Positions 27,797 through 39,891 of a DNA stretch of 64,000 bases are shown piece by piece; the first letter of the stretch is position 1, and every line of letters starts with the position of its first letter. The notes under the pieces were generated by a model. That model had not been told where the DNA came from. It worked only from the letters and a program-made list of their open reading frames with translations, and did no database searches. This stretch comes from Pseudomonas sp. G2-4. Lineage in GTDB: Bacteria > Pseudomonadota > Gammaproteobacteria > Pseudomonadales > Pseudomonadaceae. The stretch lies in contig NZ_CP125957.1 of assembly GCF_030064125.1 (NCBI RefSeq), positions 372,001 through 436,000 on the forward strand, in the 5' to 3' direction. The position numbers and the translations under genes are program-made.

Positions 27797-30700
27797 ATGA
27801 AAGCAGGTCTGTACCAACCAGATGAATTCAAGGATAACTGCGGTTTCGGCCTGATAGCCCATATGCAGGGCGAGCCCAGTCATACCCTTTTGCAAACGGC
27901 CATCGAGGCCCTGACCTGCATGACCCACCGTGGTGGGATCAACGCCGACGGCAAGACCGGTGACGGTTGTGGCTTGCTGATTCAAAAGCCCGACGAGTTC
28001 CTGCGTGCCGTTGCCCAGGAAACGTTTGGCGTGACCCTGCCCAAGCAGTACGCCGTGGGCATGGTGTTCTTCAACCAGGACCCGGTGAAGGCGCAAGCGG
28101 CTCGCGAGAACATGAACCGCGAGATCCTGGCCGCCGGCCTGCAGCTGGTCGGCTGGCGTAAAGTGCCGATCGACACCAGCGTCCTCGGCCGCCTGGCGCT
28201 CGAGCGCCTGCCGCAGATCGAACAGGTGTTCATTGCCGGCGATGGCCTGAGCGACCAGGACATGTCGATCAAGCTGTTCAGCTCCCGTCGTCGTTCGTCC
28301 GTGGCCAATGCCGCCGACACTGATCACTACATCTGCAGCTTTTCCCACAAGACCATCATTTACAAAGGCCTGATGATGCCGGCGGACCTCACCGCCTTTT
28401 ATCCGGACTTGAGCGACGAGCGCCTGAAAACCGCGATCTGCGTGTTCCACCAGCGTTTCTCCACCAACACCCTGCCGAAATGGCCGCTGGCCCAGCCGTT
28501 CCGCTTCCTCGCCCACAACGGCGAGATCAACACCATCACCGGCAACCGCAACTGGGCCGTGGCCCGTCGCACCAAGTTCGCCAACGACCTGATGCCCGAC
28601 CTCGAAGAGCTCGGTCCGCTGGTCAACCGCGTGGGTTCGGACTCATCGAGCATGGACAACATGCTGGAGCTGATGGTGACCGGTGGCATCGACCTGTTCC
28701 GTGGCGTGCGCATGCTGGTGCCGCCGGCGTGGCAGAACGTCGAGACCATGGACCCGGACCTGCGGGCCTTCTACGAATACAACTCCATGCACATGGAGCC
28801 GTGGGACGGTCCGGCCGGTATCGTCATGACCGACGGTCGCTACGCCGTGTGCCTGCTGGACCGTAACGGTCTGCGTCCAGCGCGCTGGGTCACCACCACC
28901 AACGGGTTCATCACCCTGGCGTCGGAAATCGGCGTCTGGAACTACCAGCCCGAAGACGTCATCGCCAAGGGCCGCGTAGGCCCGGGCCAGATCTTTGCCG
29001 TGGACACCGAAACCGGCCAGATCCTCGACACCGACGCCATCGACAACCGTCTCAAGTCCCGTCATCCGTACAAGCAATGGCTGCGCAAGAATGCCCTGCG
29101 CATCCAGGCGACCATGGAAGACAACGACCACGGTTCGGCTTTCTACGACGTCGATCAGCTCAAGCAGTACATGAAGATGTACCAGGTGACGTTCGAGGAA
29201 CGTGACCAGATCCTGCGGCCGCTGGGTGAGCAGGGCTACGAAGCGGTCGGCTCCATGGGCGACGACACGCCGATGGCCGTGCTGTCGCAGCGCGTGCGCA
29301 CGCCGTACGACTACTTCCGCCAGCAATTCGCCCAGGTGACCAACCCGCCGATCGACCCGCTGCGTGAAGCGATCGTGATGTCCCTGGAAATCTGCCTGGG
29401 CGCCGAGCGCAACATTTTCCAAGAGTCGCCGGAGCACGCCTCGCGCGTGATCCTCAGCTCGCCGGTCATTTCCCCGGCCAAATGGCGCTCGCTGACCAAC
29501 CTCGACCGTCCTGGCTTCGCGCGCCAGGTCATCGACCTGAACTACGACGAAAGCGTCGGCCTGGAAGCGGCGATCCGCAACGTCGCCGATCAGGCTGAAG
29601 AAGCCGCGCGCGCCGGGCGCACCCAGATCGTGCTGACCGACCGCCACATCGCGCCGGGCAAGCTGCCGATCCACGCCTCGCTGGCCACCGGTGCGGTGCA
29701 CCATCGCCTGACCGAAAAAGGCCTGCGCTGCGACTCCAACATCCTGGTGGAAACCGCCACTGCCCGCGATCCGCATCACTTTGCGGTGTTGATCGGTTTC
29801 GGTGCTTCGGCGGTGTATCCGTTCCTGGCCTACGAAGTACTGGGCGACCTGATCCGTACCGGTGAAGTGCTGGGCGACCTCTATGAGGTGTTCAAGAACT
29901 ACCGCAAGGGCATCACCAAGGGCTTGCTCAAGATCCTGTCGAAGATGGGCATCTCGACCATCGCGTCATACCGTGGCGCGCAACTGTTCGAGGCCATTGG
30001 CCTGTCCGAAGAAGTCTGCGAGCTGAGCTTCCGTGGCGTGCCGAGCCGCATCAAGGGTGCGCGTTTCGTCGACATCGAAGCAGAACAGAAAGCCCTGGCA
30101 GCTGAAGCCTGGAGCCCGCGCAAGCCGATCCAGCAGGGCGGCCTGCTGAAGTTCGTCCATGGTGGTGAATACCACGCCTACAACCCGGATGTGGTCAACA
30201 CGTTGCAGGCTGCCGTGCAACAGGGCGACTACAGCAAGTTCAAGGAATACACTTCGCTGGTAGACAACCGTCCGGTGTCGATGATCCGCGACCTGCTCAA
30301 GGTCAAGACCTTGGACACGCCGCTGGACATCAACGAAGTGGAGCCGCTGGAGTCGGTGCTCAAGCGCTTCGATTCCGCCGGGATCTCCCTGGGCGCCTTG
30401 TCCCCGGAAGCCCACGAAGCCCTGGCTGAAGCCATGAACCGCCTCGGCGCGCGTTCCAACTCAGGCGAAGGCGGCGAAGATCCGGCGCGCTACGGCACGA
30501 TCAAGAGCTCGAAAATCAAGCAGGTGGCGACCGGCCGCTTCGGTGTGACGCCGGAATACCTGGTCAACGCTGAAGTGCTGCAGATCAAGGTCGCCCAAGG
30601 CGCCAAGCCCGGCGAAGGCGGCCAGTTGCCCGGCGGCAAGGTCAACGGCCTGATCGCCAAACTGCGTTACGCGGTGCCCGGCGTGACCCTGATCTCGCCA

Positions 30701-32245
30701 CCACCACACCACGACATCTACTCGATCGAAGACTTGTCGCAACTGATCTTCGACCTCAAGCAGGTGAATCCGAAGGCGCTGGTCTCGGTGAAACTGGTCG
30801 CAGAAGCCGGCGTCGGCACCATCGCCGCCGGCGTGGCCAAGGCCTATGCCGACCTGATCACCATCTCCGGCTACGACGGCGGCACTGGTGCCTCGCCGCT
30901 GACGTCGATCAAGTACGCTGGCGCGCCGTGGGAACTGGGCCTGGCCGAAACCCACCAGACCCTGCGCGGCAACGACCTGCGCGGCAAGGTCCGAGTGCAG
31001 ACCGATGGCGGCCTGAAAACCGGCCTGGACGTGATCAAGGCGGCCATCCTTGGCGCCGAAAGCTTCGGCTTCGGCACCGCGCCGATGATCGCCCTGGGCT
31101 GCAAATACCTGCGCATCTGCCACCTGAACAACTGCGCCACCGGCGTGGCGACCCAGAACGACAAACTGCGCAAGGATCACTACATCGGTACCGTCGACAT
31201 GGTGGTGAACTTCTTCACCTACGTGGCCGAGGAGACCCGTGAGTGGCTGGCGAAGCTGGGCGTGCGTTCGCTCGAAGAGCTGATCGGCCGTACTGACCTG
31301 CTGGAAGTGCTCGAAGGCCAGACCGCCAAGCAGCAGCATCTGGACCTGACCCCGTTGCTGGGCAGCGATCACATTCCGGCCGACAAGCCACAGTTCTGCC
31401 AGGTCGAACGCAACCCGCCGTTCGACAAGGGGGAGCTGGCCGAGAAAATGGTCGACATGGCCGCTTCGGCGATCAACGACCTGAGCGGTGCCGAATTCGA
31501 CCTGGATATCTGCAACTGCGACCGTTCCATCGGCGCACGCATCTCCGGCGAAATCGCGCGCAAGCACGGCAACCAGGGCATGGCCAAGGCGCCGGTCACC
31601 TTCCGTTTCAAGGGCACTGCAGGTCAAAGCTTCGGCGTCTGGAACGCCGGCGGCCTGAACATGTACCTGGAAGGTGATGCCAACGATTACGTGGGCAAGG
31701 GCATGACCGGCGGCAAACTGGTCATCGTTCCACCCAAGGGCAGCGTCTACAAGACTCAGGACAGTGCCATCATCGGCAACACCTGCCTCTACGGCGCCAC
31801 GGGCGGCAAGCTGTTCGCCGCCGGCACCGCGGGTGAGCGTTTTGCCGTGCGTAACTCCGGGGCCCACACGGTGGTGGAAGGCACCGGCGATCACTGCTGC
31901 GAGTACATGACCGGTGGTTTCGTCTGTGTCTTGGGCAAGACCGGTTACAACTTCGGCTCTGGCATGACCGGCGGTTTCGCCTACGTGCTCGACCAGGACA
32001 ACACCTTCGTTGACCGGGTCAACCACGAACTGGTGGAAATCCAACGGATCAGCGGCGAGGCGATGGAAGCCTACCGCAGCCACCTGCAACGCGTGCTGGA
32101 CGAATACGTCGAGGAAACCAACAGTGAGTGGGGTCGTAACCTCGCCGAAAACCTCGATGACTATCTGCGTCGTTTCTGGCTGGTCAAGCCCAAGGCTGCC
32201 AACCTGAAGTCGTTGCTTTCCAGCACTCGTGCCAACCCGCAGTGA
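27797..32245 (+). CDS. gltB: Glutamate synthase (NADPH) large subunit
   Basis: A 1482-residue GOGAT alpha subunit, which with GltD converts glutamine and 2-oxoglutarate to two glutamates. It begins [18 protein letters not shown]. The class II glutaminase nucleophile is Cys15, exposed after cleavage of the short propeptide. A central domain, the FMN-binding synthase domain ([19 protein letters not shown]) with the cluster ligands [12 protein letters not shown] for [3Fe-4S], and the C-terminal Gly-rich beta-helix ([23 protein letters not shown]) follow. GTG at 27791 is in frame but ATG at 27797 fits the family. Confidence 0.98.
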   Translation: MKAGLYQPDEFKDNCGFGLIAHMQGEPSHTLLQTAIEALTCMTHRGGINADGKTGDGCGLLIQKPDEFLRAVAQETFGVTLPKQYAVGMVFFNQDPVKAQAARENMNREILAAGLQLVGWRKVPIDTSVLGRLALERLPQIEQVFIAGDGLSDQDMSIKLFSSRRRSSVANAADTDHYICSFSHKTIIYKGLMMPADLTAFYPDLSDERLKTAICVFHQRFSTNTLPKWPLAQPFRFLAHNGEINTITGNRNWAVARRTKFANDLMPDLEELGPLVNRVGSDSSSMDNMLELMVTGGIDLFRGVRMLVPPAWQNVETMDPDLRAFYEYNSMHMEPWDGPAGIVMTDGRYAVCLLDRNGLRPARWVTTTNGFITLASEIGVWNYQPEDVIAKGRVGPGQIFAVDTETGQILDTDAIDNRLKSRHPYKQWLRKNALRIQATMEDNDHGSAFYDVDQLKQYMKMYQVTFEERDQILRPLGEQGYEAVGSMGDDTPMAVLSQRVRTPYDYFRQQFAQVTNPPIDPLREAIVMSLEICLGAERNIFQESPEHASRVILSSPVISPAKWRSLTNLDRPGFARQVIDLNYDESVGLEAAIRNVADQAEEAARAGRTQIVLTDRHIAPGKLPIHASLATGAVHHRLTEKGLRCDSNILVETATARDPHHFAVLIGFGASAVYPFLAYEVLGDLIRTGEVLGDLYEVFKNYRKGITKGLLKILSKMGISTIASYRGAQLFEAIGLSEEVCELSFRGVPSRIKGARFVDIEAEQKALAAEAWSPRKPIQQGGLLKFVHGGEYHAYNPDVVNTLQAAVQQGDYSKFKEYTSLVDNRPVSMIRDLLKVKTLDTPLDINEVEPLESVLKRFDSAGISLGALSPEAHEALAEAMNRLGARSNSGEGGEDPARYGTIKSSKIKQVATGRFGVTPEYLVNAEVLQIKVAQGAKPGEGGQLPGGKVNGLIAKLRYAVPGVTLISPPPHHDIYSIEDLSQLIFDLKQVNPKALVSVKLVAEAGVGTIAAGVAKAYADLITISGYDGGTGASPLTSIKYAGAPWELGLAETHQTLRGNDLRGKVRVQTDGGLKTGLDVIKAAILGAESFGFGTAPMIALGCKYLRICHLNNCATGVATQNDKLRKDHYIGTVDMVVNFFTYVAEETREWLAKLGVRSLEELIGRTDLLEVLEGQTAKQQHLDLTPLLGSDHIPADKPQFCQVERNPPFDKGELAEKMVDMAASAINDLSGAEFDLDICNCDRSIGARISGEIARKHGNQGMAKAPVTFRFKGTAGQSFGVWNAGGLNMYLEGDANDYVGKGMTGGKLVIVPPKGSVYKTQDSAIIGNTCLYGATGGKLFAAGTAGERFAVRNSGAHTVVEGTGDHCCEYMTGGFVCVLGKTGYNFGSGMTGGFAYVLDQDNTFVDRVNHELVEIQRISGEAMEAYRSHLQRVLDEYVEETNSEWGRNLAENLDDYLRRFWLVKPKAANLKSLLSSTRANPQ

Positions 32246-33697
<1,452 letters not shown>

Positions 33698-33726
33698 ACA
33701 CTTCCTAACGCTGGAATGCGATCAAA

Positions 33727-33816
33727 TGTGGGAGCGAGCTTGCTCGCGATAGCGGTGGATCAGTCGACGAACATGTTGAATGTGACGCCCTCATCGCGAG
33801 CAAGCTCGCTCCCACA
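33727..33816. repeat. REPIN (family A)
   Basis: TGTGGGAGCGAGCTTGCTCG is inverted against a right arm ending AAGCTCGCTCCCACA, 30 bases downstream of the gltD stop. Confidence 0.92.
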
Positions 33817-33874
33817 ATTGTTTTGTGGTGTTGCTGAACATTGCATGGCACCGCGACAAATTGCCCCGATAGAT

Positions 33875-33902
33875 AAAAGGCACGGCTCTTGCCGTGCCTT
33901 TT
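33875..33902 (+). terminator. Terminator between gltD and hemE
   Basis: AAAAGGCACGGC and GCCGTGCCTTTT form a perfect 12-bp stem around TCTT. It lies 180 bases after gltD and about 50 bases before hemE, so it ends gltBD read-through. Confidence 0.85.
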
Positions 33903-33949
33903 GCGTCGCGCTCTGAGAAAATGCCCGCACTTTTTTTCCGGATGCCGAC

Positions 33950-35017
33950 ATGACTGCCCTGAAGAACGACCGTTTCCTTCGCGCCCTGCTCAAGCAACCC
34001 GTAGACGTCACCCCTGTGTGGATGATGCGTCAGGCCGGTCGCTATCTGCCGGAGTACCGCGCCAGTCGCGCCAAGGCCGGCGATTTCATGAGCCTGTGCA
34101 TGAACCCCCAGTTCGCCTGCGAAGTCACCATGCAGCCGCTGGATCGCTATCCGCAGTTGGACGCGGCGATCCTGTTCTCCGACATCCTCACCATTCCCGA
34201 TGCCATGGGCCAGGGCCTGTACTTCGAGACCGGCGAAGGTCCGCGCTTCAAGAAAGTCATCAGCACCCTGGCCGACATCGAGGCCCTGCCGATTCCCGAT
34301 CCGCAGAAGGACCTGGGCTACGTCATGGACGCGGTCAGCACCATCCGCCGTGAACTCAATGGTCGCGTGCCACTGATCGGTTTCTCCGGCAGTCCCTGGA
34401 CCCTGGCCACCTACATGGTCGAAGGCGGATCGTCGAAAGACTTCCGCAAGACCAAGGCGATGCTCTACGACAACCCGCAAGCCATGCACCTGTTGCTGGA
34501 CAAGCTGGCGCAGTCGGTCACCTCCTACCTCAACGGCCAGATCCTTGCCGGCGCCCAAGCGGTGCAGATCTTCGATACCTGGGGTGGCAACCTGTCGGCG
34601 GCGGCCTACCAGGAGTTCTCCCTGGCCTACATGCGCAAGATCGTCAGCGGCCTGATCCGCGAGCACGAAGGTCGTAAAGTACCGGTGATCCTGTTCACCA
34701 AGAACGGCGGGCTGTGGCTGGAAAGCATCGCCGATGTCGGCGCCGACGCCTTGGGCCTGGACTGGACTTGCGACATCGGCAACGCCCGTGAGCGCGTCGG
34801 TCATAAAGTCGCCTTGCAAGGCAACATGGACCCGACCGTACTTTACGCCAAGCCTGAAGCCATCCGTGCTGAAGTCGGGCGCATCCTCGCCAGCTACGGC
34901 AGCGGCAGTGGCCATGTGTTCAACCTCGGCCATGGCATCACCCCGGAAGTCGACCCGGAACACGCCGGGGCTTTCCTGCGGGCAGTGCACGAGTTGTCAG
35001 CGCAATATCACCTCTGA
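33950..35017 (+). CDS. hemE: Uroporphyrinogen decarboxylase
   Basis: A 355-residue cytosolic TIM-barrel enzyme that removes four carboxyl groups from uroporphyrinogen III to give coproporphyrinogen III in haem synthesis. The two family signatures are clear: [16 protein letters not shown] near the N-terminus and [21 protein letters not shown] at about 143-163. The active-site Asp lies in [14 protein letters not shown]. It has its own terminator. Confidence 0.98.
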   Translation: MTALKNDRFLRALLKQPVDVTPVWMMRQAGRYLPEYRASRAKAGDFMSLCMNPQFACEVTMQPLDRYPQLDAAILFSDILTIPDAMGQGLYFETGEGPRFKKVISTLADIEALPIPDPQKDLGYVMDAVSTIRRELNGRVPLIGFSGSPWTLATYMVEGGSSKDFRKTKAMLYDNPQAMHLLLDKLAQSVTSYLNGQILAGAQAVQIFDTWGGNLSAAAYQEFSLAYMRKIVSGLIREHEGRKVPVILFTKNGGLWLESIADVGADALGLDWTCDIGNARERVGHKVALQGNMDPTVLYAKPEAIRAEVGRILASYGSGSGHVFNLGHGITPEVDPEHAGAFLRAVHELSAQYHL

Positions 35018-35036
35018 TCGCCGCCGGTTGTACCCA

Positions 35037-35068
35037 GCCTGTCCCGCCCCGTGCCGGACAGGCTTTTT
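35037..35068 (+). terminator. Rho-independent terminator after hemE
   Basis: GCCTGTCC and GGACAGGC pair around an 11-base loop and are followed by TTTTT, 19 bases after the hemE stop. Confidence 0.9.
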
Positions 35069-35354
35069 AATGCCTGTTGTAATACTTGGTTGACATAAGT
35101 TAGTTACTCGGACCGGGTGTTGCTGTTTGTTAGCGTTTAATAGTTATTGCCATTTATAAGAAGTTTCTCTTTTTATGTAAGATAAATGGAATCAGAGATC
35201 ATTCCTTCTGTTTTGAGAGATTTTTCCTACATAGGGAATATTCAAGTTTCTATAAGGTTTCGGCGCTTGCGGGCCATGCGCTGGAAAATTTGGCGCGTCT
35301 TGCAAGATGGACGGTAAAACGTCTTTCAATCTCGATGAATAGTCTGGAACTTAT
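35069..35354 (+). other. AT-rich leader/promoter region of the LPMO gene
   Basis: About 290 bases without a gene between the hemE terminator and the LPMO start. It is distinctly AT-rich for this genome. A TTGACA at 35090-35095 lacks a matching -10. No convincing operator or riboswitch is seen. Confidence 0.4.
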
Positions 35355-36821
35355 ATGAAAAACAACTTCAACAAGAGCGGCGTATTAACGGGGGGCGCAT
35401 CTTCATTGGTTTTGTTGTCGGCCCTGCTGACATCACAAGGTGTATTCGCCCACGGGTACCTCGAAGTACCGCCTTCGCGGGCATTTTTGTGCCAGAAAGG
35501 TGAAAACAAGAACTGCGGTGGTGCGCAATACGAGCCTCATAGCACCGGGGAAACGTTCAAGGGCTTCCCGAATGGAGCCGGTGGCGCCCCGCTGCAAGGC
35601 CCAATCGACGGCAAGATCGCCAGCGGCGGTAACTCGCTGTTTTCCGCCCTGGATGCGCAGTCGGCAACGCGCTGGCAACTGACTGAAATCCGGGATCGCA
35701 ACATCGCCTTCCAATGGCAATACATCGCCCCGCATCCGGCGACCAAACACGAATACTTCATCACCCGCGACGGTTGGAATCCGAACGTGTCGCTCAAGCG
35801 TGCATCGTTCGAGAGCGCACCGTTCTGTACGATCGATGGCGGTCATCAAAATCCAGTAGGGGGTGCCAAGCACGATTGTGTGATTCCCGACGGCAAGACG
35901 GGCCATCACGTCATCCTGGCGGTCTGGACGGTGGGTGACACTGACAACGCGTTCTATAACCCAGCGGATGTGAACATCCTCGCCGAAGCCGCATTGCCGG
36001 GCGGCTGGTCGCCGGTGGGCAGCATCGCGCCATCGGCCCAGTTGCTGGTGGGCGACAAGGTCAAGGCACGGGCGTTCTCTGCCTCCGGCGAGAATGCCGA
36101 GTACAGCGTGCAAATCAGCATCGACAACGCTGAAGAAGGCAAGCCTGAAAACTGGTCGTTCAAACTGGCCGAGGCCATCAACCAAGCCCATCCGCTGATC
36201 CGTGCCGGTATCCGTGATGACGAGGGCAATATCACGCCGATCAAGGGCACCAACAAGCTGTACGCCCAGAAAGAAAGCGCCGTGACCCGCTACGAAGTGC
36301 AGTTGGACATGCAGGAAGACGCCGCCGCCAGCATGAAGATCTCTTCCCTGCAGCCTGAGTACGTCCTCGACAAAGGTCGGGTCGCCCTGACGTTCACTGC
36401 GCAGACCAACCGCAAGATGAACCTCGAAGCGACGCTGTTCGATGAGAAGAACAAGCCGGTCGGCTTCGTGACCCAATCCATGGCTGAAAACAGCGCCGGT
36501 CTGACCCTGGACGTGCGCAGTGCTCCGGGCGTCCATACCCTGACGCTGGTGGGCACCACTGAAGACGGGCGCACCACTCGTCAGGATACCCAGGAAGTCA
36601 CCCTGACCGGTGAAGGCGCGGGTATCGAATACGACTTCGTGTTCCCTGAAGGCATCAGCGAATACACCGTCGGTACGAAAGTGCTGCAGCCCAAGACTGA
36701 CGAAGTCTTCGAGTGCAAGCCGTTCCCAGCGTCCGGCTACTGCAAGCAGTACAGCCCGACCGCGAACGCTTTTGAGCCGGGTGTCGGTGCCTCCTGGCAG
36801 AGCGCCTGGGACAAGCTGTAA
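35355..36821 (+). CDS. Secreted GbpA-like AA10 lytic polysaccharide monooxygenase with CBM73
   Basis: A 488-residue exported protein. Signal peptide 1-32 ends ...GVFA, leaving mature His1 (HGYLEVPPSRAFLC). This His and His132 of the precursor (TKHEYFITRDGW) form the copper-binding histidine brace. The AA10 domain (33-210) is followed by a GbpA-like second domain (about 220-320), a third beta domain (about 325-420) and a C-terminal CBM73 (ECKPFPASGYCKQYSP...SWQSAWDKL). The architecture and length match Vibrio GbpA more than P. aeruginosa CbpD (389 residues). Such enzymes oxidatively cleave chitin and are secreted by type II systems. A cytochrome b561 gene and a full gsp operon follow immediately. 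Confidence 0.93.
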   Translation: MKNNFNKSGVLTGGASSLVLLSALLTSQGVFAHGYLEVPPSRAFLCQKGENKNCGGAQYEPHSTGETFKGFPNGAGGAPLQGPIDGKIASGGNSLFSALDAQSATRWQLTEIRDRNIAFQWQYIAPHPATKHEYFITRDGWNPNVSLKRASFESAPFCTIDGGHQNPVGGAKHDCVIPDGKTGHHVILAVWTVGDTDNAFYNPADVNILAEAALPGGWSPVGSIAPSAQLLVGDKVKARAFSASGENAEYSVQISIDNAEEGKPENWSFKLAEAINQAHPLIRAGIRDDEGNITPIKGTNKLYAQKESAVTRYEVQLDMQEDAAASMKISSLQPEYVLDKGRVALTFTAQTNRKMNLEATLFDEKNKPVGFVTQSMAENSAGLTLDVRSAPGVHTLTLVGTTEDGRTTRQDTQEVTLTGEGAGIEYDFVFPEGISEYTVGTKVLQPKTDEVFECKPFPASGYCKQYSPTANAFEPGVGASWQSAWDKL

Positions 36822-36887
36822 GTCCTGACAGGCACGGCTTCAGGCGGCCCGCAGGGGTTGCCTGAAGCCTCAAACGAGAACGCGCTG

Positions 36888-37433
36888 ATGCATTCCAATT
36901 ATTCCCGGCAGCGGGTGCTGCTGCACTGGCTGTCGGCCGTCATTATTTTATGGACGTTGGTGTCCGGTTTTTATGTGGCTTACACCCCGGTGTCAGCTTC
37001 GACCGAACACTGGGTCGGGTCATTCAATGTGTCGCTGACGACGCTGTTCATTCCGCTGTTTGTCTGGCGGACGTGTCTGTTTGTCTGTGCGCCGCATCCC
37101 CCTGGGCCAACACGTTCCTTGACCAAAAGGCTGGCCTTGGCGGTACACGCGATGATCTACCTGATCGTCGGTGTCGTGCTGGCGACGGGCGTGCTGATGA
37201 TGAAAAGCGCCATCAGTGTCTTCGGACTCGTTCGTATCCCCCAGCCGCTGGGTGACCCGGTGCTGATCGAACAGGCCAACACCCTCCATACCCTGTCTTG
37301 CGTGGTGCTTTCGATACTTGTCGCACTGCATCTCTGCGCAGTGGTCTGGCATGAGGTTTCCGGACGCAGGGTTGTGCGGCGCATGTCATTCGCAAAGCCC
37401 CCCGGCGCGATTATTCAGCGAGGGCAAAAGTGA
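36888..37433 (+). CDS. Cytochrome b561-family membrane protein
   Basis: A 181-residue integral membrane protein with four hydrophobic helices. Histidines suited to ligate two b haems are seen in LLHWLSAVIILW, AVHAMIYLIVG and LHTLSCVVLSILVALHLCAVVWHEV. Family members move electrons from quinol across the inner membrane. The ATG at 36888 is preceded by GAGAACG. A TTG at 36858 is an alternative start. It sits 66 bases after the LPMO gene and overlaps gspC by four bases (GTGA), so it is part of the secretion operon. That position suggests, without proving, that it supplies electrons to the exported copper enzyme or to periplasmic redox chemistry during its maturation. Confidence 0.85.
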   Translation: MHSNYSRQRVLLHWLSAVIILWTLVSGFYVAYTPVSASTEHWVGSFNVSLTTLFIPLFVWRTCLFVCAPHPPGPTRSLTKRLALAVHAMIYLIVGVVLATGVLMMKSAISVFGLVRIPQPLGDPVLIEQANTLHTLSCVVLSILVALHLCAVVWHEVSGRRVVRRMSFAKPPGAIIQRGQK

Positions 37434-37957
37434 GTGTTTCCTTTTGGAGCGGGGGCAACCTGCCGAAGGCCTTGCTGGTGCTCCTGCCGCTGCTGTACGG
37501 GGTATTCCTGGCCGGGCAAGAGTGGCGTTTTCGCCAGGCATTGGAACTGGGTATGCCAATGGCGGCTGACTCACCGGTCGTTCCGGCTCGCAACCCGCCC
37601 AATGTGCAGGCCGTGGCGACGGTACTCGGCCTGGTGCCTGAAGGTGCCCACGCGCCGAGCGCCGAACCGATGACGTTGCAAGCCAGTTTTGTCGCAGGCC
37701 AAGGCTTGTCGCGGGCATTGCTGGCTGACGCCGCCGGTTCGCGCATCTACCAGGTGGGTGAGCGTTTGCCCGGTGGCAGCGTGCTGCGGCGGGTCGAGGC
37801 CAGCCATGTGATGTTGTGGCGCAACGGCCGTGAAGAACGCCTGGCGCTGCAACCAGAGGCCAAGCCCTTGCTGCGTCGGCTGGGCCGCGCAGACGGGCGC
37901 GATGCGCCGTTCCATTCCTCGCAATACATACGCCCGGTGGCCGGGCAATCAGAGTGA
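37430..37957 (+). CDS. gspC: Type II secretion protein GspC (PDZ-less)
   Basis: A 175-residue bitopic protein of the T2SS inner-membrane platform. A membrane helix (about 12-29, ALLVLLPLLYGVFLAG) leads to a periplasmic homology region (QASFVAGQGLSRALLADAAGSRIYQVGERLPGGSVLRRVEASHVMLWRNGREERL) that binds the GspD N0 domain. No PDZ or coiled-coil region follows. The start is GTG at 37430, overlapping the cytochrome gene. It is the first gsp gene of the operon. Confidence 0.85.
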   Translation: MSVSFWSGGNLPKALLVLLPLLYGVFLAGQEWRFRQALELGMPMAADSPVVPARNPPNVQAVATVLGLVPEGAHAPSAEPMTLQASFVAGQGLSRALLADAAGSRIYQVGERLPGGSVLRRVEASHVMLWRNGREERLALQPEAKPLLRRLGRADGRDAPFHSSQYIRPVAGQSE

Positions 37958-39891
37958 TCGAATTCATGAACAGCTTTATCCGGGGCCGTGTATTGCGCGT
38001 CCTGTTCGGCCTTGTCGTGGTTGGCCCACTGGCGCTTCACGGTTCGCTGCGGGCCGAGCAAGCCCAATGGCAACTGGCGATGAATAATGCGGAACTGCGC
38101 GACGTGGTCGAGGAGTTCTCGGCGATTCTGGGCAAGACCGTGGTGCTTGATCCCCGCGTGTCGGGGCGTATTACCGTCATGTCCCGCGAGGCACTGGACC
38201 GTGAAGGCGTGCGTCGATTGTTCTATTCGGTGCTCGATGCACACAATTTCACGGTGATCGACGAAGGCGAGCGGATCCTGATCACCCCGGTCAGCGATGC
38301 CAAGACGCGCGCCGGTAATGATGCCAAAAGCGCCACGCCGTCGCAGTTCGTCACCCGGGTCCTCGATCTGCAATCGAGCATTGCCGCCGACGTCGCCGGA
38401 CTGGTTCGGCCCTTGGTGTCGGCCAATGGTTATGTCGGCCCCTCGGTATCGTCCAACGCTGTGGTGGTCACCGACACGGCCGCCAATGTGCAGCGCATTG
38501 CCGGGGTGGTGCAGCAACTGGATTCGGGGCGCAACCGCAATCATGTGGTGGTGCGATTGCGCCATGCCCAGGCCGGCGATATCGCGCCGCTCGTGGAAGC
38601 CTCCGCTGGCAAGCGCGAGGGTGATACGGCAGGCCTGGTGATCGCCGACGTCCGCAGCAATCGCCTGGTGATCATCGGCGCACCGGCAGTGCGTCAACGC
38701 CTGGTGGACCTGGCCCGGACCCTCGACGTTCCGGCAGTCGCCTCCCAGGACAACGCGCGGGTCATCCGCCTGCGCTACAGCGATGCCAAGCAACTGGCCG
38801 AGGTGTTGGAAGCTGTCGGGCAGGATAAAAAAACCACACCGGCCCTCACCGGGCTGCGGGACAGTGCCCCCGCCAGCGCGTTCATGATCAAGGCCGATGA
38901 AAGCCAGAATGCCTTGGTGCTGATCGCCGAACCGGCCCAGGTGCGCACCATCGAAAACATCGTGCGCGAATTGGACCAACCCCGGGCCCAAGTGCTTATT
39001 CACGCGGCCATCGTCGAGATATCCGGCGACATCGCCGAAGCGCTGGGGGTGCAGTGGGGCCTCAACCGCGGCAGCGCCACGGGCTTCATCAATTTCCCGG
39101 GAACCGACGTCCCGATCATCGGCGCAATGGACCTCAATAAGCTGGATAAAGCCACGGAAGGAACGATCCTGCGGCTGGGTGGCGATCGCTTCAGCGCCCT
39201 GGTATCGGCGCTGGCGAGCAATACCCGCAGCAACCTGCTGTCCACCCCCAGCCTGCTGACCCTGGACAACCAGGAAGCGGAAATCATCGTTGGCCAGAAC
39301 GTCCCGTTCAAGACCGGCTCCTACGCCACCAACAGCAACGGCGCGGACAATCCGTTCACCACCGTGGAGCGCAAGGACGTCGGCATCAGCCTCAAGGTCA
39401 AGCCTTACATCAACGAAGGCTCCACCTTGCGCCTTGAGGTCCAGCAGGAAGTCTCGGACATCGCGCCGTCTGTCCCTGGCGTGGATTCTTCGGACCTGAT
39501 CACCAACAAGCGTGCCTTGAAGAGCACGATCCTGGCGGACGACGGCGAGATCATCGTGATCGGCGGGCTGATCCGCGACAGTGTCCGGACCCAGGAAAGT
39601 GGGGTGCCGCTGTTGCGCAGTATTCCGTACCTCGGTGCACTGTTTCGCTGGACCCGCGACACCCAGACCAAAAGCAACCTGATGGTGTTCCTGCGGCCGA
39701 CCATCGTGCGCAGCAACGAAGACCTGGCCGATGTGAGCCGTCAGCGCTACGACGCGCTTCGTGAGCTGAGCAAACCGGGCTCGCGGAAAAACAATTCGCT
39801 GTTGTTGCCCCGGGACGCCCGCCAGTTGTTCGAGTCGTCCACGCAGGCGCCGCCGACCGACCCGCTTGAACCGCATCCGGGTGACTTGTGA
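37954..39891 (+). CDS. gspD: Type II secretion outer-membrane secretin GspD
   Basis: A 645-residue secretin. The signal peptide (VLRVLFGLVVVGPLALHGSLRAEQ) is followed by N0 (WQLAMNNAELRDVVEEFSAILGKTVVLDPRVSGRITV), N1-N3 KH-like repeats (about 110-330) and the secretin barrel with VPFKTGSY and GGLIRDSV. The signature VPLLRSIPYLGALFRWTRDTQ is present. The polar C-terminal tail lacks an obvious S-domain. The start may be GTG 37954 or ATG 37966. It forms the exit channel for folded exoproteins and overlaps gspC and gspE by four bases each. Confidence 0.95.
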   Translation: MIEFMNSFIRGRVLRVLFGLVVVGPLALHGSLRAEQAQWQLAMNNAELRDVVEEFSAILGKTVVLDPRVSGRITVMSREALDREGVRRLFYSVLDAHNFTVIDEGERILITPVSDAKTRAGNDAKSATPSQFVTRVLDLQSSIAADVAGLVRPLVSANGYVGPSVSSNAVVVTDTAANVQRIAGVVQQLDSGRNRNHVVVRLRHAQAGDIAPLVEASAGKREGDTAGLVIADVRSNRLVIIGAPAVRQRLVDLARTLDVPAVASQDNARVIRLRYSDAKQLAEVLEAVGQDKKTTPALTGLRDSAPASAFMIKADESQNALVLIAEPAQVRTIENIVRELDQPRAQVLIHAAIVEISGDIAEALGVQWGLNRGSATGFINFPGTDVPIIGAMDLNKLDKATEGTILRLGGDRFSALVSALASNTRSNLLSTPSLLTLDNQEAEIIVGQNVPFKTGSYATNSNGADNPFTTVERKDVGISLKVKPYINEGSTLRLEVQQEVSDIAPSVPGVDSSDLITNKRALKSTILADDGEIIVIGGLIRDSVRTQESGVPLLRSIPYLGALFRWTRDTQTKSNLMVFLRPTIVRSNEDLADVSRQRYDALRELSKPGSRKNNSLLLPRDARQLFESSTQAPPTDPLEPHPGDL

